The notes: generated by a model from the sequence alone, not told the origin. A stretch of DNA of 64,000 bases from Mucilaginibacter pedocola (GCF_002013915.1 NZ_MBTF01000007.1:62001-126000); one strand, 5' to 3'. Shown: positions 1 through 8,815, counted from the first letter of the stretch. Numbers and translations: made by a program.

Positions 1-80
1 GGACCGTGATGATTCTATCTGTCATTTAATCAATTCATCGCAAATTTGAATAATGTTGTCATAATATCTTTTGATATTTG

Positions 81-656
81 TCAAGAAATCAATGACGACC
101 TCACCCTGCTTAAGGTTTCTGGCGCCATATTAAGATAAGAAGCAATGTGTATGCCGGCAACTTTCCTACAGATTTCCGGGGACATCTCGGAGAACGCCCT
201 GTAGCGTTGTTTTGCAGTGGTTATTCGTAGAATATTACACCTGTGATCTGATCCTATCCATTCTTTCTCCATCAACCGCCTGGCAAGTTCATTTAACTGA
301 AAGTTATTTATATAGGTAATTTTTGTTCTTAGTGAACTTACAGAAAAGACAATGCTTCTTTCGAGGAATTGTACATTGTAACTTGGGCCTGAAAGATCCG
401 AAAATGGAAATATAAGGTTAAAGAAGTTGCCTGCCTCTATAAAACGGAGGGTTATTTGTTTGCCTTTAGAATTGATATAGTATGATCGCGCAAGCCCTTT
501 TTCAAGAAAACACACACAGTTATGATCAAGGTTAGGCAAGATTGAAGATGCCCTTTTAAACTCGTTCTTTACGATCGTATTGCCGAAATGAAGTTGCAAT
601 TCGTTAAACGCTTTGACGTGAAAATCGTTATCTGTGTAATGACTGTAGCTTTTCAT
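81..656 (-). CDS. Crp/Fnr-family transcriptional regulator
   Basis: A 191-residue protein with an N-terminal cyclic-nucleotide-binding-like beta roll (residues about 20-110, including the 'LEKGLARSYY' strand that is typical of Bacteroidota Crp/Fnr proteins) and a C-terminal winged helix ending in 'IASYLNMAPETLSRVR', the recognition helix. The frame is open to 683 but only from a TTG; the ATG at 656 is the better start. No clear cAMP-binding arginine-serine pair was recognised, so the ligand is unknown. A second (42.6 kb, frameshifted) and third (57.6 kb) member of this family occur in the window. No target gene is evident next to it. Confidence 0.85.
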   Translation of the reverse strand: MKSYSHYTDNDFHVKAFNELQLHFGNTIVKNEFKRASSILPNLDHNCVCFLEKGLARSYYINSKGKQITLRFIEAGNFFNLIFPFSDLSGPSYNVQFLERSIVFSVSSLRTKITYINNFQLNELARRLMEKEWIGSDHRCNILRITTAKQRYRAFSEMSPEICRKVAGIHIASYLNMAPETLSRVRSSLIS

Positions 657-865
657 AGTACCGAAGTTAAAATTCGGGGACAAAAATTTAGTTTAACAAG
701 TATTTCATTCCCCTTTTTCTTTAGCTTTGATCACCTATTATTCCTTAAATACGAGAGGTTTACGCAGCCAGGCCCTTCATTAGGGTAAAACTATCCTGTC
801 CTGCTGCCGGTAAAATTTTATAAATATTACATGCAGCCTTAAGCCACGACTTGTATTTGTTCGCC

Positions 866-1030
866 ATGGAAGAAAATACCGGAATAATATGCTGGAAGTG
901 CAAAACACCTTCGCCATACCTGCTTAAAAGAAATTTGATCGGGAGGACTATTTTGAGTTACCTTCCCGTCAAAAAGATCTTCTGTACAAAATGCCTTACA
1001 ACCAGGTATTCACTTCGTCCGTCGAAATAG
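866..1030 (+). CDS. Tiny Cys-rich (zinc-ribbon-like) protein, 54 residues
   Basis: An ATG-initiated 54-codon frame with two CxxC pairs, 'CWKC' near residue 9 and 'CTKC' near residue 40, joined by a hydrophobic segment and 'YLPVKK' just before the second pair. The same plan (Cys pair, about 25 residues, LP[IVL][KR], CxxC) is seen in the proteins at 2735, 2910, 28345 and 60256, which supports a real family. Probably a single zinc-binding knuckle. Function unknown. It is the most divergent member, so confidence is moderate. Confidence 0.5.
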   Translation: MEENTGIICWKCKTPSPYLLKRNLIGRTILSYLPVKKIFCTKCLTTRYSLRPSK

Positions 1031-1340
1031 CGGCATTTCATATGATGCTATCGAAAAGCTGTACGACCCTGTAATCAATATGGCGATAGGAGCAAAGTAT
1101 ATCGTGTAATGGTTATTTCGTGGGCTGGTTTGGAAAACGTGCTATCTGCGCTGCCAGGACAAGTATATTGATCAGGAACATTACAAGTGTTAAATTTGAA
1201 TTCATTGCAATATTACTTAATATTTAACTTGATGTCGCTTCGCGGAAAAGTTTGTGCCTGTTTTCGAGTTGAATATTAGCTATTACAAAAGTATGAATTA
1301 GCCGGCAAATTCCCTTTAGGTACCAAGCGTTTGGCAGCAC
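1031..1340. other. Non-coding stretch, nothing recognised
   Basis: About 310 bases without a gene I can support. A short open stretch at 1032-1110 ends in TAA but has no start and no recognisable similarity. Confidence 0.5.
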
Positions 1341-1694
1341 TCAACACAAATCCATCCAATAGGAACGCCAGATAAGGAAACAGGCGCTGAATAACATCGA
1401 CCAAAGGCATATAAATGCGTAAGTCATAAGCCCTTTGTGGAAAAGATAAACCGTCAGGTAATTAAATAATGGAACAATGAACAACAGCACCTTATAACGT
1501 TGGTTAATTCTTGCCTTTCTTTCTTTTTTACTTAAGATAAGTTGCCCCGCTGCAACTGACGGCCTGTTTTTGTATGCCTCTTTCTGGACTTCCGCTAAAC
1601 GGGCATTTTGCGCTTTACTTTTGAAAGCGTCATAAAAATGGCGTTCAATTCCGGCGTTTCCCTGCTTAAGTGCCTCATTTATTGCATTCTCCAT
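1341..1694 (-). CDS. Small membrane protein, unknown function
   Basis: The first 48 codons of the longer open frame (to 1838) look like leader translation, so the ATG at 1694 is chosen, giving 117 residues. Residues 1-65 are charged and alpha-helical ('MENAINEALKQGN...'); the C-terminal half has two likely membrane helices ('VLLFIVPLFNYLTVYLF' and 'FICLWSMLFSACFLIW'). Not recognised as a known family. The 346 bases upstream (1695-2040) hold the hairpin at 1847 and no gene. Confidence 0.5.
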   Translation of the reverse strand: MENAINEALKQGNAGIERHFYDAFKSKAQNARLAEVQKEAYKNRPSVAAGQLILSKKERKARINQRYKVLLFIVPLFNYLTVYLFHKGLMTYAFICLWSMLFSACFLIWRSYWMDLC

Positions 1695-1846
1695 GCATCT
1701 ACAAGGCTCCGGATTAAAAATGGTTTTAATTTTTTTAATTAAAAGAAAACTGCTTGGAGCGTATGGTAAATTAATGCCGGGAAAATGGCATTGAACGACC
1801 GGGTGCGGACAAAGTTGTGTGAGAATTAAACTAATCACAGGAGTAA

Positions 1847-1875
1847 AGCCCCGGCACTCTCGCAGTTCCGGGGCT
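1847..1875. repeat. Recurrent hairpin element, copy 1
   Basis: Perfect 8-bp stem (AGCCCCGG / CCGGGGCT) closing a loop that reads AACTGCGAGAGTG on the minus strand. Related hairpins are at 12250, 12592, 41764, 42094, 46266, 46697 and 62837. There is no T-run directly after the stem on the plus strand, so it is not an ordinary terminator. Confidence 0.7.
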
Positions 1876-2040
1876 CTGGATCAAAAAATCTTATTTCCTA
1901 ATGAAATGTATTATAATAACATTGAAAAATATAGTTTGTTTTCCATTCCACGTTAAAGCAGAGTTTGTTAATGGATATTGGTATGGAGTGAATATATTAT
2001 GTAATAATATGTTCGGTTTATGATCCTGTTATAAAATGGG

Positions 2041-2319
2041 TTAGAATTCGAATTTGAACTCGTCCATAGGCAGGACATTTTGATAGAGCGTTGCAAAACT
2101 TGTGTTGTCAAGCTTATCACAAATGGATTGCTTCAATCTTTCGTCTGATAGCGCCCCTTTAAGAATGAACCATTTTCCCCGGGGATTGCGTTTCTCCAGC
2201 AAGATGGAGCCACCTCCCATTATCTGGACGAAAAAGAAGATCTTGTCATTATCTATATTGATCAATGTCGTTAACGTGAAGTTCAATTGGTGGCCATCCA
2301 ACATTATTTGAAACAGCAT
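2041..2319 (-). CDS. Orphan 92-residue protein (GGGSILLEKRNPxGKW family)
   Basis: Unrecognised family, but clearly real: a paralogue at 60631-60906 shares the core 'GGGSILLEKRNP.GKW' followed by an 'IKG' strand and a helical C-terminus ending in 'LP[ML]D'. The pattern (alternating hydrophobic strands, a glycine-rich turn, a C-terminal helix) suggests a small alpha/beta fold. In both places a tiny Cys-rich protein gene is nearby (2735/2910 here, 60256 there). It lies 82 bases downstream of the XRE gene at 2402-2623 on the same strand, so they may be co-transcribed. Confidence 0.7.
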   Translation of the reverse strand: MLFQIMLDGHQLNFTLTTLINIDNDKIFFFVQIMGGGSILLEKRNPRGKWFILKGALSDERLKQSICDKLDNTSFATLYQNVLPMDEFKFEF

Positions 2320-2401
2320 AAAAATGAATTGCTTAGATAAGTGTCAAACGTAAATATGCCTCAGCGGTTTGAATTTTGCGGCAAAAAAAGGATGTCAGTG
2401 A

Positions 2402-2623
2402 TCAAACAACGCCCCGGAATAATTCCGGCATGGCCATGTCCAGCGTTTTGGCAATGGCGATCAACTCTCCGACAGTAGGTTCGGACTTACCGCTTTCCAA
2501 TTCGATGACCGTCAGCACATCCAATTTGCTGCTTTCAGCTAATTCCATCTGGGACATACCTTTTTCTTTCCTCAGCTCTTTGATCCTGTTGCCAATGGTT
2601 TGTGAATCGCCCTGTTTGCCCAT
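2402..2623 (-). CDS. Short XRE-family HTH regulator
   Basis: 73 residues containing almost only a Cro/C1-type helix-turn-helix: 'IGNRIKELRKEKGMSQMELAESSKL' then 'VIELESGKSEPTVGEL'. Similar in layout to the protein at 6023-6247 (GNR[IL][KR]ELR.EK start, closing LF.G). Probably a DNA-binding repressor acting on its own neighbourhood; divergent from the Cys-rich protein gene at 2735. Confidence 0.85.
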   Translation of the reverse strand: MGKQGDSQTIGNRIKELRKEKGMSQMELAESSKLDVLTVIELESGKSEPTVGELIAIAKTLDMAMPELFRGVV

Positions 2624-2734
2624 TAGTTAAAATTAAAGCCTAAAACTATCAAACCTTTTATAATATTTAGCTATATTTGAATAACCAGTTTGCCGTAATA
2701 GAGAAGAGAGGCTTTAATTCTTATACTTCTGCTT

Positions 2735-2917
2735 ATGACTTCGACCCCCACAACGAAAACGGCCGGTAAACCGTGCATTTGCGGCACCTCCCACTGGATC
2801 AGGGCACCACGCCCTGCCATTGTCAAATTCCTTTTTTGGTGGCTACCGCTCAGGCGCTACAAATGTTACCATTGCGACCGGGTCAGTTGGAGGATAGGAA
2901 GCCGCAACAATGGTTAA
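2735..2917 (+). CDS. Tiny Cys-rich (zinc-ribbon-like) protein
   Basis: 60 residues with 'PCICGTSHW' near residue 13, a hydrophobic 'WWLPLRRYKC' and 'CYHCDR' near residue 44. This matches the proteins at 28345 ('PCSCG...FWLPIKFYKCYMCDR') and 60256 ('PCVCG...SWLPIKFYKCYMCDR') closely enough to be the same family. Four cysteines probably bind one zinc. The next gene starts inside its last codons (8-base overlap), implying translational coupling. Function unknown. Confidence 0.65.
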   Translation: MTSTPTTKTAGKPCICGTSHWIRAPRPAIVKFLFWWLPLRRYKCYHCDRVSWRIGSRNNG

Positions 2918-3086
2918 GTTATATTCCAAAACGAACGTTTTTACGGCTTGTAGCTGCGGGATCAAGCCGTTGGCAAGTTACAGGGAACTGGACTTGCCGA
3001 TACTGGTGCGGGTGGTGTTTTTTTGGCTGCCCATAAAGCGTTACCAATGCCGCCACTGTAACAAAATACGATGGATGGTACCCTAG
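2910..3086 (+). CDS. Tiny Cys-rich (zinc-ribbon-like) protein, tandem copy
   Basis: 58 residues starting at the ATG that overlaps the end of the preceding family member. It carries 'CSCG' near residue 14 and 'FFWLPIKRYQCRHCNK' near residues 37-52, the same plan as its neighbour. Too short to be picked up by a 60-residue cutoff. Its TAG stop (3084-3086) shares the palindrome CTAG with the TAG stop of the convergent PqiA-like gene (3083-3085). Confidence 0.65.
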   Translation: MVKLYSKTNVFTACSCGIKPLASYRELDLPILVRVVFFWLPIKRYQCRHCNKIRWMVP

Positions 3087-4372
3087 TTTTCGTGAGGAGT
3101 AATCTTCTTTAAGATGAAGGAGAGGAGAGAGGCAAAGGCCACATAACCCGCAAATATGAAAAAACCGGCTTGCAGGGAACTGCCGTTAGCGGTTACCACG
3201 TTCAACGATGGCGTATGAAAGTTTAACGCGGATAACTGGCTCTTCAGGATGCCGTTCAAGCCGATGTACGTCATCAGCATCCCGACGATCATCACATCCG
3301 CCATATCCCATTTGGCGGTCTCAAAAGTCAGGTAGCGCATTGCCGGGTGGCCGGCAATGGTTTTAGGGCATAGGATATAAACGCCTTTAGCGATCAGCCT
3401 GACGAGCGGCAAAATTAAAATGAACAGCATCACCAGGGAGCCGATGACGACCGCATCGGGCTTTTCCTGCCCCATTAACGTGCCCACGATGCCTACGATA
3501 CTTTTACTTTGATAAAATAACACCTGGTTCTGAAAATTTACCTTTTCGCCCATCAGCAAAAGGTCCAGGCTTTCGATGCGCGCATCCACCTCGATCACCG
3601 GGAGGATGCTCCCTATGATAAGCAGCACCAAGGCAAATAGTAGTGCGAATATAAACAGCATCGTTTGCAGGTGGACTTGTTTTCGCAGGGCGAACCAAAG
3701 TAATAGTGCTGCCAAAACGCATCCCAGCATGCAGATCACCGACTGCTTAGACCGCGTATGGATGCCGGCGAGCTCATCGTTGATCTTTTTATTAAAAGTG
3801 ATAGGATCCGAGACCCGGTATTTTTTATAAATATATTGCGTGACGGTGTAATTGGCCACCCTCGTGCTGTCATACGTTTGTGCTTCCAGTTGGTGAAACT
3901 TACTGCTGGCTATAGATTTTAGCCTTGCTTCGCTTTTCGGGCTGCTCACTTTCGTGACGATCGTTTTCGCAAAGGGCTTTACTTGCGCCTGTATTTCGGC
4001 GGAATCTGCCAGCGCGTTGAAAGCGATCTTCTTCAGCTTGTTCAATAGCCCTTTTTGAGGTTTATTGATCTCGGCCACGGTTTCGCTTACCAAGCCATGA
4101 AGCTGCTTTTCCACAGCTGCCTGCATAGCCTTACGCTGTTTCGGCGTGATATGGTAATCGTCGATCTCCCCGCCAATGACTTCCGATACCCGGTCGCGCC
4201 ATTGGTCCACCGAGAACAGGCCGAAAGTTACGCTGTTGGATAAGCTGTAGTCTTCTTTGATGTTTTCGCGCTGCAAGGCAAGCCTGTGCAAGCGCAAGCC
4301 CGCCCAGCATGTACCTACGAGCAAAATGCTGAGCCCGGCAACGAGTAAGATATTTGCGGCAGTAGGTTTCAT
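3083..4372 (-). CDS. PqiA-like integral membrane protein (second of a pair)
   Basis: 429 residues: an N-terminal membrane anchor (about 8-28), a periplasmic helical region (about 30-205), and a C-terminal multi-helix part with the PqiA signature 'FETAKWDMADVMIVGMLMTYIGL' near residue 350. Paraquat-inducible protein A family members are inner-membrane parts of lipid-trafficking MCE/Pqi systems. No MCE-domain partner (PqiB) is in the window, so the role is inferred from family only. It directly follows its paralogue: TAA at 4373-4375 abuts this ATG, so the pair is one operon. Confidence 0.75.
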   Translation of the reverse strand: MKPTAANILLVAGLSILLVGTCWAGLRLHRLALQRENIKEDYSLSNSVTFGLFSVDQWRDRVSEVIGGEIDDYHITPKQRKAMQAAVEKQLHGLVSETVAEINKPQKGLLNKLKKIAFNALADSAEIQAQVKPFAKTIVTKVSSPKSEARLKSIASSKFHQLEAQTYDSTRVANYTVTQYIYKKYRVSDPITFNKKINDELAGIHTRSKQSVICMLGCVLAALLLWFALRKQVHLQTMLFIFALLFALVLLIIGSILPVIEVDARIESLDLLLMGEKVNFQNQVLFYQSKSIVGIVGTLMGQEKPDAVVIGSLVMLFILILPLVRLIAKGVYILCPKTIAGHPAMRYLTFETAKWDMADVMIVGMLMTYIGLNGILKSQLSALNFHTPSLNVVTANGSSLQAGFFIFAGYVAFASLLSFILKKITPHEN

Positions 4373-5677
4373 TTAATGTGCATCGTGCGAGGTGATATAT
4401 TTGAGTATGGTCGACAGCACCAGGCCATATAATACAAAGCTGATGAAGATAATGTAGCCCGGCTGCAGCGCTGTATTGTTCGTGGTAATGATGGTAAGCG
4501 AATCGCTCTTGATGTTCAGCAATGCCAGTTGGCTGTCGAGCAAGCCGTTCAGCCCGATAAAAACCATCAGGATGGCGATGACGATCACATCGGCCATACT
4601 CCATTTGCCGGACTGGAACGCGAAATATTTGATGATCCGGTTTTCGGCGATCTTCCGTTTACTTAACAGGTGGATACCCGTGGACGCCAGCTTGGTAATG
4701 GGGAATAAGATGCTGAATGTTAAGATCAGTATGCCAACCGCAATGGAATCTGCCGCGGGCTGCTTTATCAATACTTCCACAACGCCAAGGATACTTTTAC
4801 TTTCGTAGAACAAGACCTGATCTTTGAAAGATACCAGTTCGCCTAACAGTACAAAATCGAGTGTTTGGATGCGGCAATCTACCTCTATCATGGATGCACT
4901 TAGCCCCACGGCCAATAAAATAAAGGCGAAAAGCAGCGATAGGATGAAAAGCGTGCCATGCAATGCGGTACGTTTACGCAAAACCCACCACAGCGTCAGT
5001 ACAACCAATATACAGGCGAGCATTCCAAAGCAATAGCGGTACATCAATATGTTGACATCTTCCAGGTCTTTAGCCAGCTTATGATTCAGTTCATTGACGT
5101 TGTTAACCTGGTATTTTTTATACATGCCATCTAATAACGTATACTTTACCTGCAGGGTGCTGTCAATGGTTTTGCTATGCTGCGCCTCTTTGAACTTGGC
5201 CATGGCCAAATTGCTGAGCTGGTTCTTTTGTTGGGGGTTATCTACCTTAGCAATAATGGTTTTCGCAAATTGGGGTACCCGGGCTTTTATCCGGTCCGTT
5301 TTTACAAAGGTTTTTACGGCGAATTTCCTGATCTTTCCTTTCAGGCTTTGCGGCTTTTGGTTGGCCATGGCTTCGGCCTTCGTGATGAGGGCGTAGATAA
5401 CCTCTTCCACCTCGGTTTGGAGCTGGCGCTTTTGCTTTGCGCTAAGTTTAAAGTGCTTGACCTGGTGGTTGACAATGGCCGCGACCTTATCCTGCCATTG
5501 GTCTACCGATAAAAGGCCCAAGGTAATGCTGTTTACGCTGGAGTGGTCTGCTTTGGTTTGTTCCTGTTTTGCGGAGAGTTGGTGTAATTGTAGGCCGAAG
5601 TACCCCTCGCAGGACAGGAGCATCAGCAGCCCTAAGATCAGGGCCAGTTTTGCGGTATATTTTTTCTGCAGGGCCAA
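4373..5677 (-). CDS. PqiA-like integral membrane protein (first of a pair)
   Basis: 434 residues with the same architecture as the downstream gene: N-terminal helix (8-30), a helical extracytoplasmic region with 'LLSVDQWQDKV' (the neighbour has 'LFSVDQWRDRV'), then at least four membrane helices with 'FQSGKWSMADVIVIAILMVFIGL'. The two are tandem duplicates that have diverged widely. First gene of the operon; the 50 bases to the next upstream gene (5728) suggest that one may be co-transcribed as well. Confidence 0.75.
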   Translation of the reverse strand: MALQKKYTAKLALILGLLMLLSCEGYFGLQLHQLSAKQEQTKADHSSVNSITLGLLSVDQWQDKVAAIVNHQVKHFKLSAKQKRQLQTEVEEVIYALITKAEAMANQKPQSLKGKIRKFAVKTFVKTDRIKARVPQFAKTIIAKVDNPQQKNQLSNLAMAKFKEAQHSKTIDSTLQVKYTLLDGMYKKYQVNNVNELNHKLAKDLEDVNILMYRYCFGMLACILVVLTLWWVLRKRTALHGTLFILSLLFAFILLAVGLSASMIEVDCRIQTLDFVLLGELVSFKDQVLFYESKSILGVVEVLIKQPAADSIAVGILILTFSILFPITKLASTGIHLLSKRKIAENRIIKYFAFQSGKWSMADVIVIAILMVFIGLNGLLDSQLALLNIKSDSLTIITTNNTALQPGYIIFISFVLYGLVLSTILKYITSHDAH

Positions 5678-5727
5678 AGTGGGTATAGAACTTCAGCGCA
5701 ACCCAAATTGTTTTAGATGATCCTTGA

Positions 5728-6009
5728 TCATTGGCATTCCATACGAACGCCTGCGCTTTTGATCATCTGCGTTAATTCGATCTCGAAAAAGCCCCGGTCC
5801 ATGATATCTGTCAGATGGGCGTCTCCCTTGCAGTAGAACTTCAACAGCACTCTGATAAAGGATTCTGTTTGCATTTGTAAGACAATAAGTTGCAGCAAGG
5901 CAGATCTGTCAACCACAGGTTGCGACCTAAGTTCAGCAACATCATCCGCAATTGAATTTAGTAACGTGCTTAGCTCACGCAACGTTGAAGCGATATCCTC
6001 TCTTCGCAT
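5728..6009 (-). CDS. Small helical protein, unknown function
   Basis: 93 residues, almost wholly alpha-helical by pattern ('IASTLRELSTLLNSIADDVAEL', a heptad-like run) with no recognised domain. It begins 13 bases after the XRE gene at 6023-6247, so the XRE gene, this gene and probably the PqiA pair form one transcription unit. Confidence 0.55.
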   Translation of the reverse strand: MRREDIASTLRELSTLLNSIADDVAELRSQPVVDRSALLQLIVLQMQTESFIRVLLKFYCKGDAHLTDIMDRGFFEIELTQMIKSAGVRMECQ

Positions 6010-6022
6010 GATATTGATCTTA

Positions 6023-6247
6023 CTATATATTTAAGCCTTCGAATAAATGGGAAAGGGTGACGCCAAGCCGTTTGGTAAGCAATACCAGGTCAGTTAACGT
6101 TGGGGCCTTTAACCCGGCCTCGAGTTTAATGATCTCGGTTTCGGGTTCACCGATCGCTTCGGCAAGGTCGCGCGGCATTAAATTTTTTTCCACGCGCAGT
6201 TCTCTTAACCTGTTACCTAATGATGCAAAGATCAGTTCTTCTTTCAT
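6023..6247 (-). CDS. Short XRE-family HTH regulator
   Basis: 74 residues. Helix-turn-helix layout 'GNRLRELRVEKNLMPRDLAEAIG' followed by 'IIKLEAGLKAPTLTDLVLL' and the closing 'LFEGL', parallel to the protein at 2402-2623. First gene of a same-strand run leading to the PqiA-like pair, which it may regulate. Confidence 0.8.
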   Translation of the reverse strand: MKEELIFASLGNRLRELRVEKNLMPRDLAEAIGEPETEIIKLEAGLKAPTLTDLVLLTKRLGVTLSHLFEGLNI

Positions 6248-6436
6248 GATATCGTAAAAATACCATTCATAAATTATTTATGATATTTTAAGGCATAATA
6301 AATTTTAATTATGGCCACAGATACCCCCCAGGTCCCACATAAGAGAAGTGCTCATCTAAAATTCTTTCAGCTGTTCCAGTAATACTATTTATGCATAAGC
6401 CCCGGCGATCTGCCAGGGCATTACAAGAAACTTGCA

Positions 6437-8251
6437 CTACTTATCCTGCGACAAAATGACCGCTGAATAAGCTCCTATGTTGATCTTGGCAGAAGCAGCA
6501 TAACCATCGCATTCCAATTCCTCCGCTTCTGTGTCAAAAGCTTTAAGATCGCCAAATTCCTCGTCATACCCTCTCCAGTCACTATTGAACCGTACCTTCC
6601 AAAGCCCCGGCGCAGGCATACCGATACGATAGTCCTCATAAACCTGTCCCGAAAAATTCAGGACGATCACGGTAGTATCTCCCGGGCCGCCTTCCTGCCA
6701 ACGCTGGTAGGCCAGGGCCTTCTTGTCATTATCTACCCGGATCACTTCTGAATGCTTCCCGCTTAAACCTTCTGTGTGCCCATCATAATTCAACCGTAAA
6801 CGGATAAGATCGCGGTGTAAATTTACAAAACCATTAAAATCTTTTTTTCGGTTCCAGTCGATCGGATCGGTATCCGAGAACCACTGATCCTCCAGCAGTT
6901 CGTGGCCCTGGAAGATCATGGGAATACCCGGCGCGGTCAAAACCATCGCCATTCCGAGCGCAGCACGCTTTTTGGAGTAGTAATTATTGACATCGCCATC
7001 AGCAATCTCTTCGGCCACCCTTGCTTGACCATTGGCTACCTCGTCATGGCTTTCCGTGTATACGATCCGGTGAAAAGGATCGCCGCTATAACGCCTGATG
7101 AGCGCGGCTTCCATGGCGAACATATCACGGCCGCCGTCGTCCGGGGTAATGATGGCCTTGCGTACAGGATGGACAAAATCCCCATCCCATTGAGCACCGA
7201 AACCTAACCCGCCATCCTCGACGCTGTTCGTAATCTCGTCCAGCCCGTGCAGGTCTTCCGCGATCGTCAATTTCCAGGGGAACTTTTCAGCGATCTCCTT
7301 ATTGATCCAACGCAATAAACTCATGCCATCTTCCAGCATGCTATCCGGGCTTTCATCAGCATGTACATTACGGATATAAGGGATCATATCCATACGCAGG
7401 CCGTCTACCCGGTATTCCTCGAGCCACATCATGGCATTATCACGCAGGTACTGGCGGACCTCACCGCGGCCATAATCCGGCCGGGTGTCTCCCCAGGGCG
7501 TTTCAGATCGCCAGTCATTATAAAAATAGATCCCGCCTTTACCATTTTCTGACCAGCCGTCAAATTGCCAAAGGTCAAGGTCACTGGGGCCGAAATGGTT
7601 ATAAACTACATCCAGGATCACGGCAATGCCTAATTCATGTGCGGCCTTCACCAAGTTCTTAAAAGCATCGGGGCCGCCATATTCCGACTCTATCGCAAAT
7701 GGTTGCGAAGGGTTGTAGCCCCAGGAAAAACCGCCCGGAAACTCAAATGGCGGCATGACCTCGATCGCATTGACCCCCATTTCTTTCAGATAGGGCAACT
7801 TTTCGATCACGCCATAGAGATCACCGGGTTTACCTTTTTCCTTTACATTGAAAGTGCCTACGTGTAGTTCATAGATGACCAGTTTGTTCCAGGACGGCAT
7901 GTTATATTCCACGTCTCCCCAGTCGAAGCTGCCGCTGTCGTAGATCACCCCGTTACCCGCAGAATTGGTCATTTGCCGGGCATAAGGATCATTACGAAAA
8001 AACTCCCCGGAAGGCGTTTTCAGAAAGAATTTATATTCGTCGCCGGCTTTGGCATTTTCAGCATATCCCGCCCAGTATCCGTTGCCTTCATTTTCAAGCG
8101 GACACGCCTGCGTATCAAAATCATTAAAGCTTCCGGCCACAAATACGGCTTCGGCGTTCGGTGCCCAAACCCTGAAGTGAGTGCCATTATCAGTTATTAC
8201 CGCGCCCATTCCGGCGGCTTTATTCTGCGGAGGTAAAGTATTAGTTTCCAT
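6437..8251 (-). CDS. GH13 alpha-glucan branching / trehalohydrolase-type enzyme
   Basis: 604 residues. An N-terminal CBM48-like beta domain (about 18-105, 'FRVWAPNAEAVFVAGSFNDFD') precedes the GH13 (beta/alpha)8 barrel. The catalytic signatures are visible: 'DVVYNHFGP' (about 214-222), nucleophile Asp288 in 'GLRMDM', acid Glu332 in 'IAEDLHG' and 'ESHDE' (Asp403). The layout fits 1,4-alpha-glucan branching enzyme-like or malto-oligosyltrehalose trehalohydrolase-like members; these cannot be separated by eye. No treY, treS or glgA lies beside it. It stands alone, with a divergent promoter region shared with the UmuD-like gene. Confidence 0.85.
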   Translation of the reverse strand: METNTLPPQNKAAGMGAVITDNGTHFRVWAPNAEAVFVAGSFNDFDTQACPLENEGNGYWAGYAENAKAGDEYKFFLKTPSGEFFRNDPYARQMTNSAGNGVIYDSGSFDWGDVEYNMPSWNKLVIYELHVGTFNVKEKGKPGDLYGVIEKLPYLKEMGVNAIEVMPPFEFPGGFSWGYNPSQPFAIESEYGGPDAFKNLVKAAHELGIAVILDVVYNHFGPSDLDLWQFDGWSENGKGGIYFYNDWRSETPWGDTRPDYGRGEVRQYLRDNAMMWLEEYRVDGLRMDMIPYIRNVHADESPDSMLEDGMSLLRWINKEIAEKFPWKLTIAEDLHGLDEITNSVEDGGLGFGAQWDGDFVHPVRKAIITPDDGGRDMFAMEAALIRRYSGDPFHRIVYTESHDEVANGQARVAEEIADGDVNNYYSKKRAALGMAMVLTAPGIPMIFQGHELLEDQWFSDTDPIDWNRKKDFNGFVNLHRDLIRLRLNYDGHTEGLSGKHSEVIRVDNDKKALAYQRWQEGGPGDTTVIVLNFSGQVYEDYRIGMPAPGLWKVRFNSDWRGYDEEFGDLKAFDTEAEELECDGYAASAKINIGAYSAVILSQDK

Positions 8252-8312
8252 ATCGAGCTATAAAAGAGATCCGGCGATAAATTGTTTAGGCCCGGCCGCC
8301 ATTTTTACAAAA

Positions 8313-8329
8313 TGCTAAAAATATTAGTA
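8313..8329. promoter_or_regulatory. 17-bp palindromic operator upstream of the umuDC-like operon
   Basis: TGCTAA - 5 bases - TTAGTA, an inverted repeat that recurs as TACTAA - 5 bases - TTAGTA in front of the SRAP gene (10514-10530). A -7-like TATTTTTG follows at 8349-8356. Two hits with identical spacing in front of two DNA-damage-type genes suggest a shared regulator site. Confidence 0.65.
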
Positions 8330-8365
8330 ATTTATGAAAATTCTATTTTATTTTTGATGCGCTAA

Positions 8366-8815
8366 ATGAAGGGGGCAGATATGTTGCGATTGAAGAAACA
8401 CCGGCAGAAAAGAGATGTATTAGGGTTCAGGTTGCCTATGCTTACGCATGAAGAACCAGAACTCGATATATCGGAGATCATCGTTATCGATCCCGATAAT
8501 ACTTTTTATATGCGGATGGGAAGCGATGCAATGCGCGGGCACTGCATCGAAGAAGGGCATGTGCTTGTTATCGACCGCACATTAAAGCCGGTCACGGGCA
8601 GCATAGTGGCATTTTTCCACGAAGGTAGCTTTTACGTCCGCGAGTACCAGCCTCAGCAAAGCAGGCTTTTGCTTAAAGCAGATAAACAAGAGGATACCAT
8701 CAATATTGCAGATGGCGAACACTGGGTTTGCTGGGGTGTCGTGATGCTTACGTTGAATCCTGTGTTACAGCCACAGCACCGAACAGGGAGGTACGGCCGT
8801 GTTTGCGCATGTTGA
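8366..8815 (+). CDS. UmuD/LexA-like S24 protein lacking the catalytic Ser-Lys pair
   Basis: 149 residues aligned by eye to the UmuD/LexA C-terminal peptidase fold: 'FYMRMGSDAMRGHCIEEGHVLVID' matches the region that holds the catalytic serine (usually GDSM) and 'GSIVAFFHEGSFYVREY' matches the region that holds the catalytic lysine (usually VKK/VKR). Here the serine position is Ala55 and the lysine position is Arg92, so self-cleavage is not expected. No LexA DNA-binding domain is present. It overlaps umuC by 17 bases, as in umuDC operons. ATG at 8366 is used; ATG at 8381 is an alternative, preceded by a G-rich stretch. Confidence 0.8.
   Translation: MKGADMLRLKKHRQKRDVLGFRLPMLTHEEPELDISEIIVIDPDNTFYMRMGSDAMRGHCIEEGHVLVIDRTLKPVTGSIVAFFHEGSFYVREYQPQQSRLLLKADKQEDTINIADGEHWVCWGVVMLTLNPVLQPQHRTGRYGRVCAC

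Noticed and set aside
2773..3036. 87-codon open frame overlapping the Cys-rich pair
   Set aside because: The other frame holds the two family members with conserved Cys pairs; this one is a shadow.
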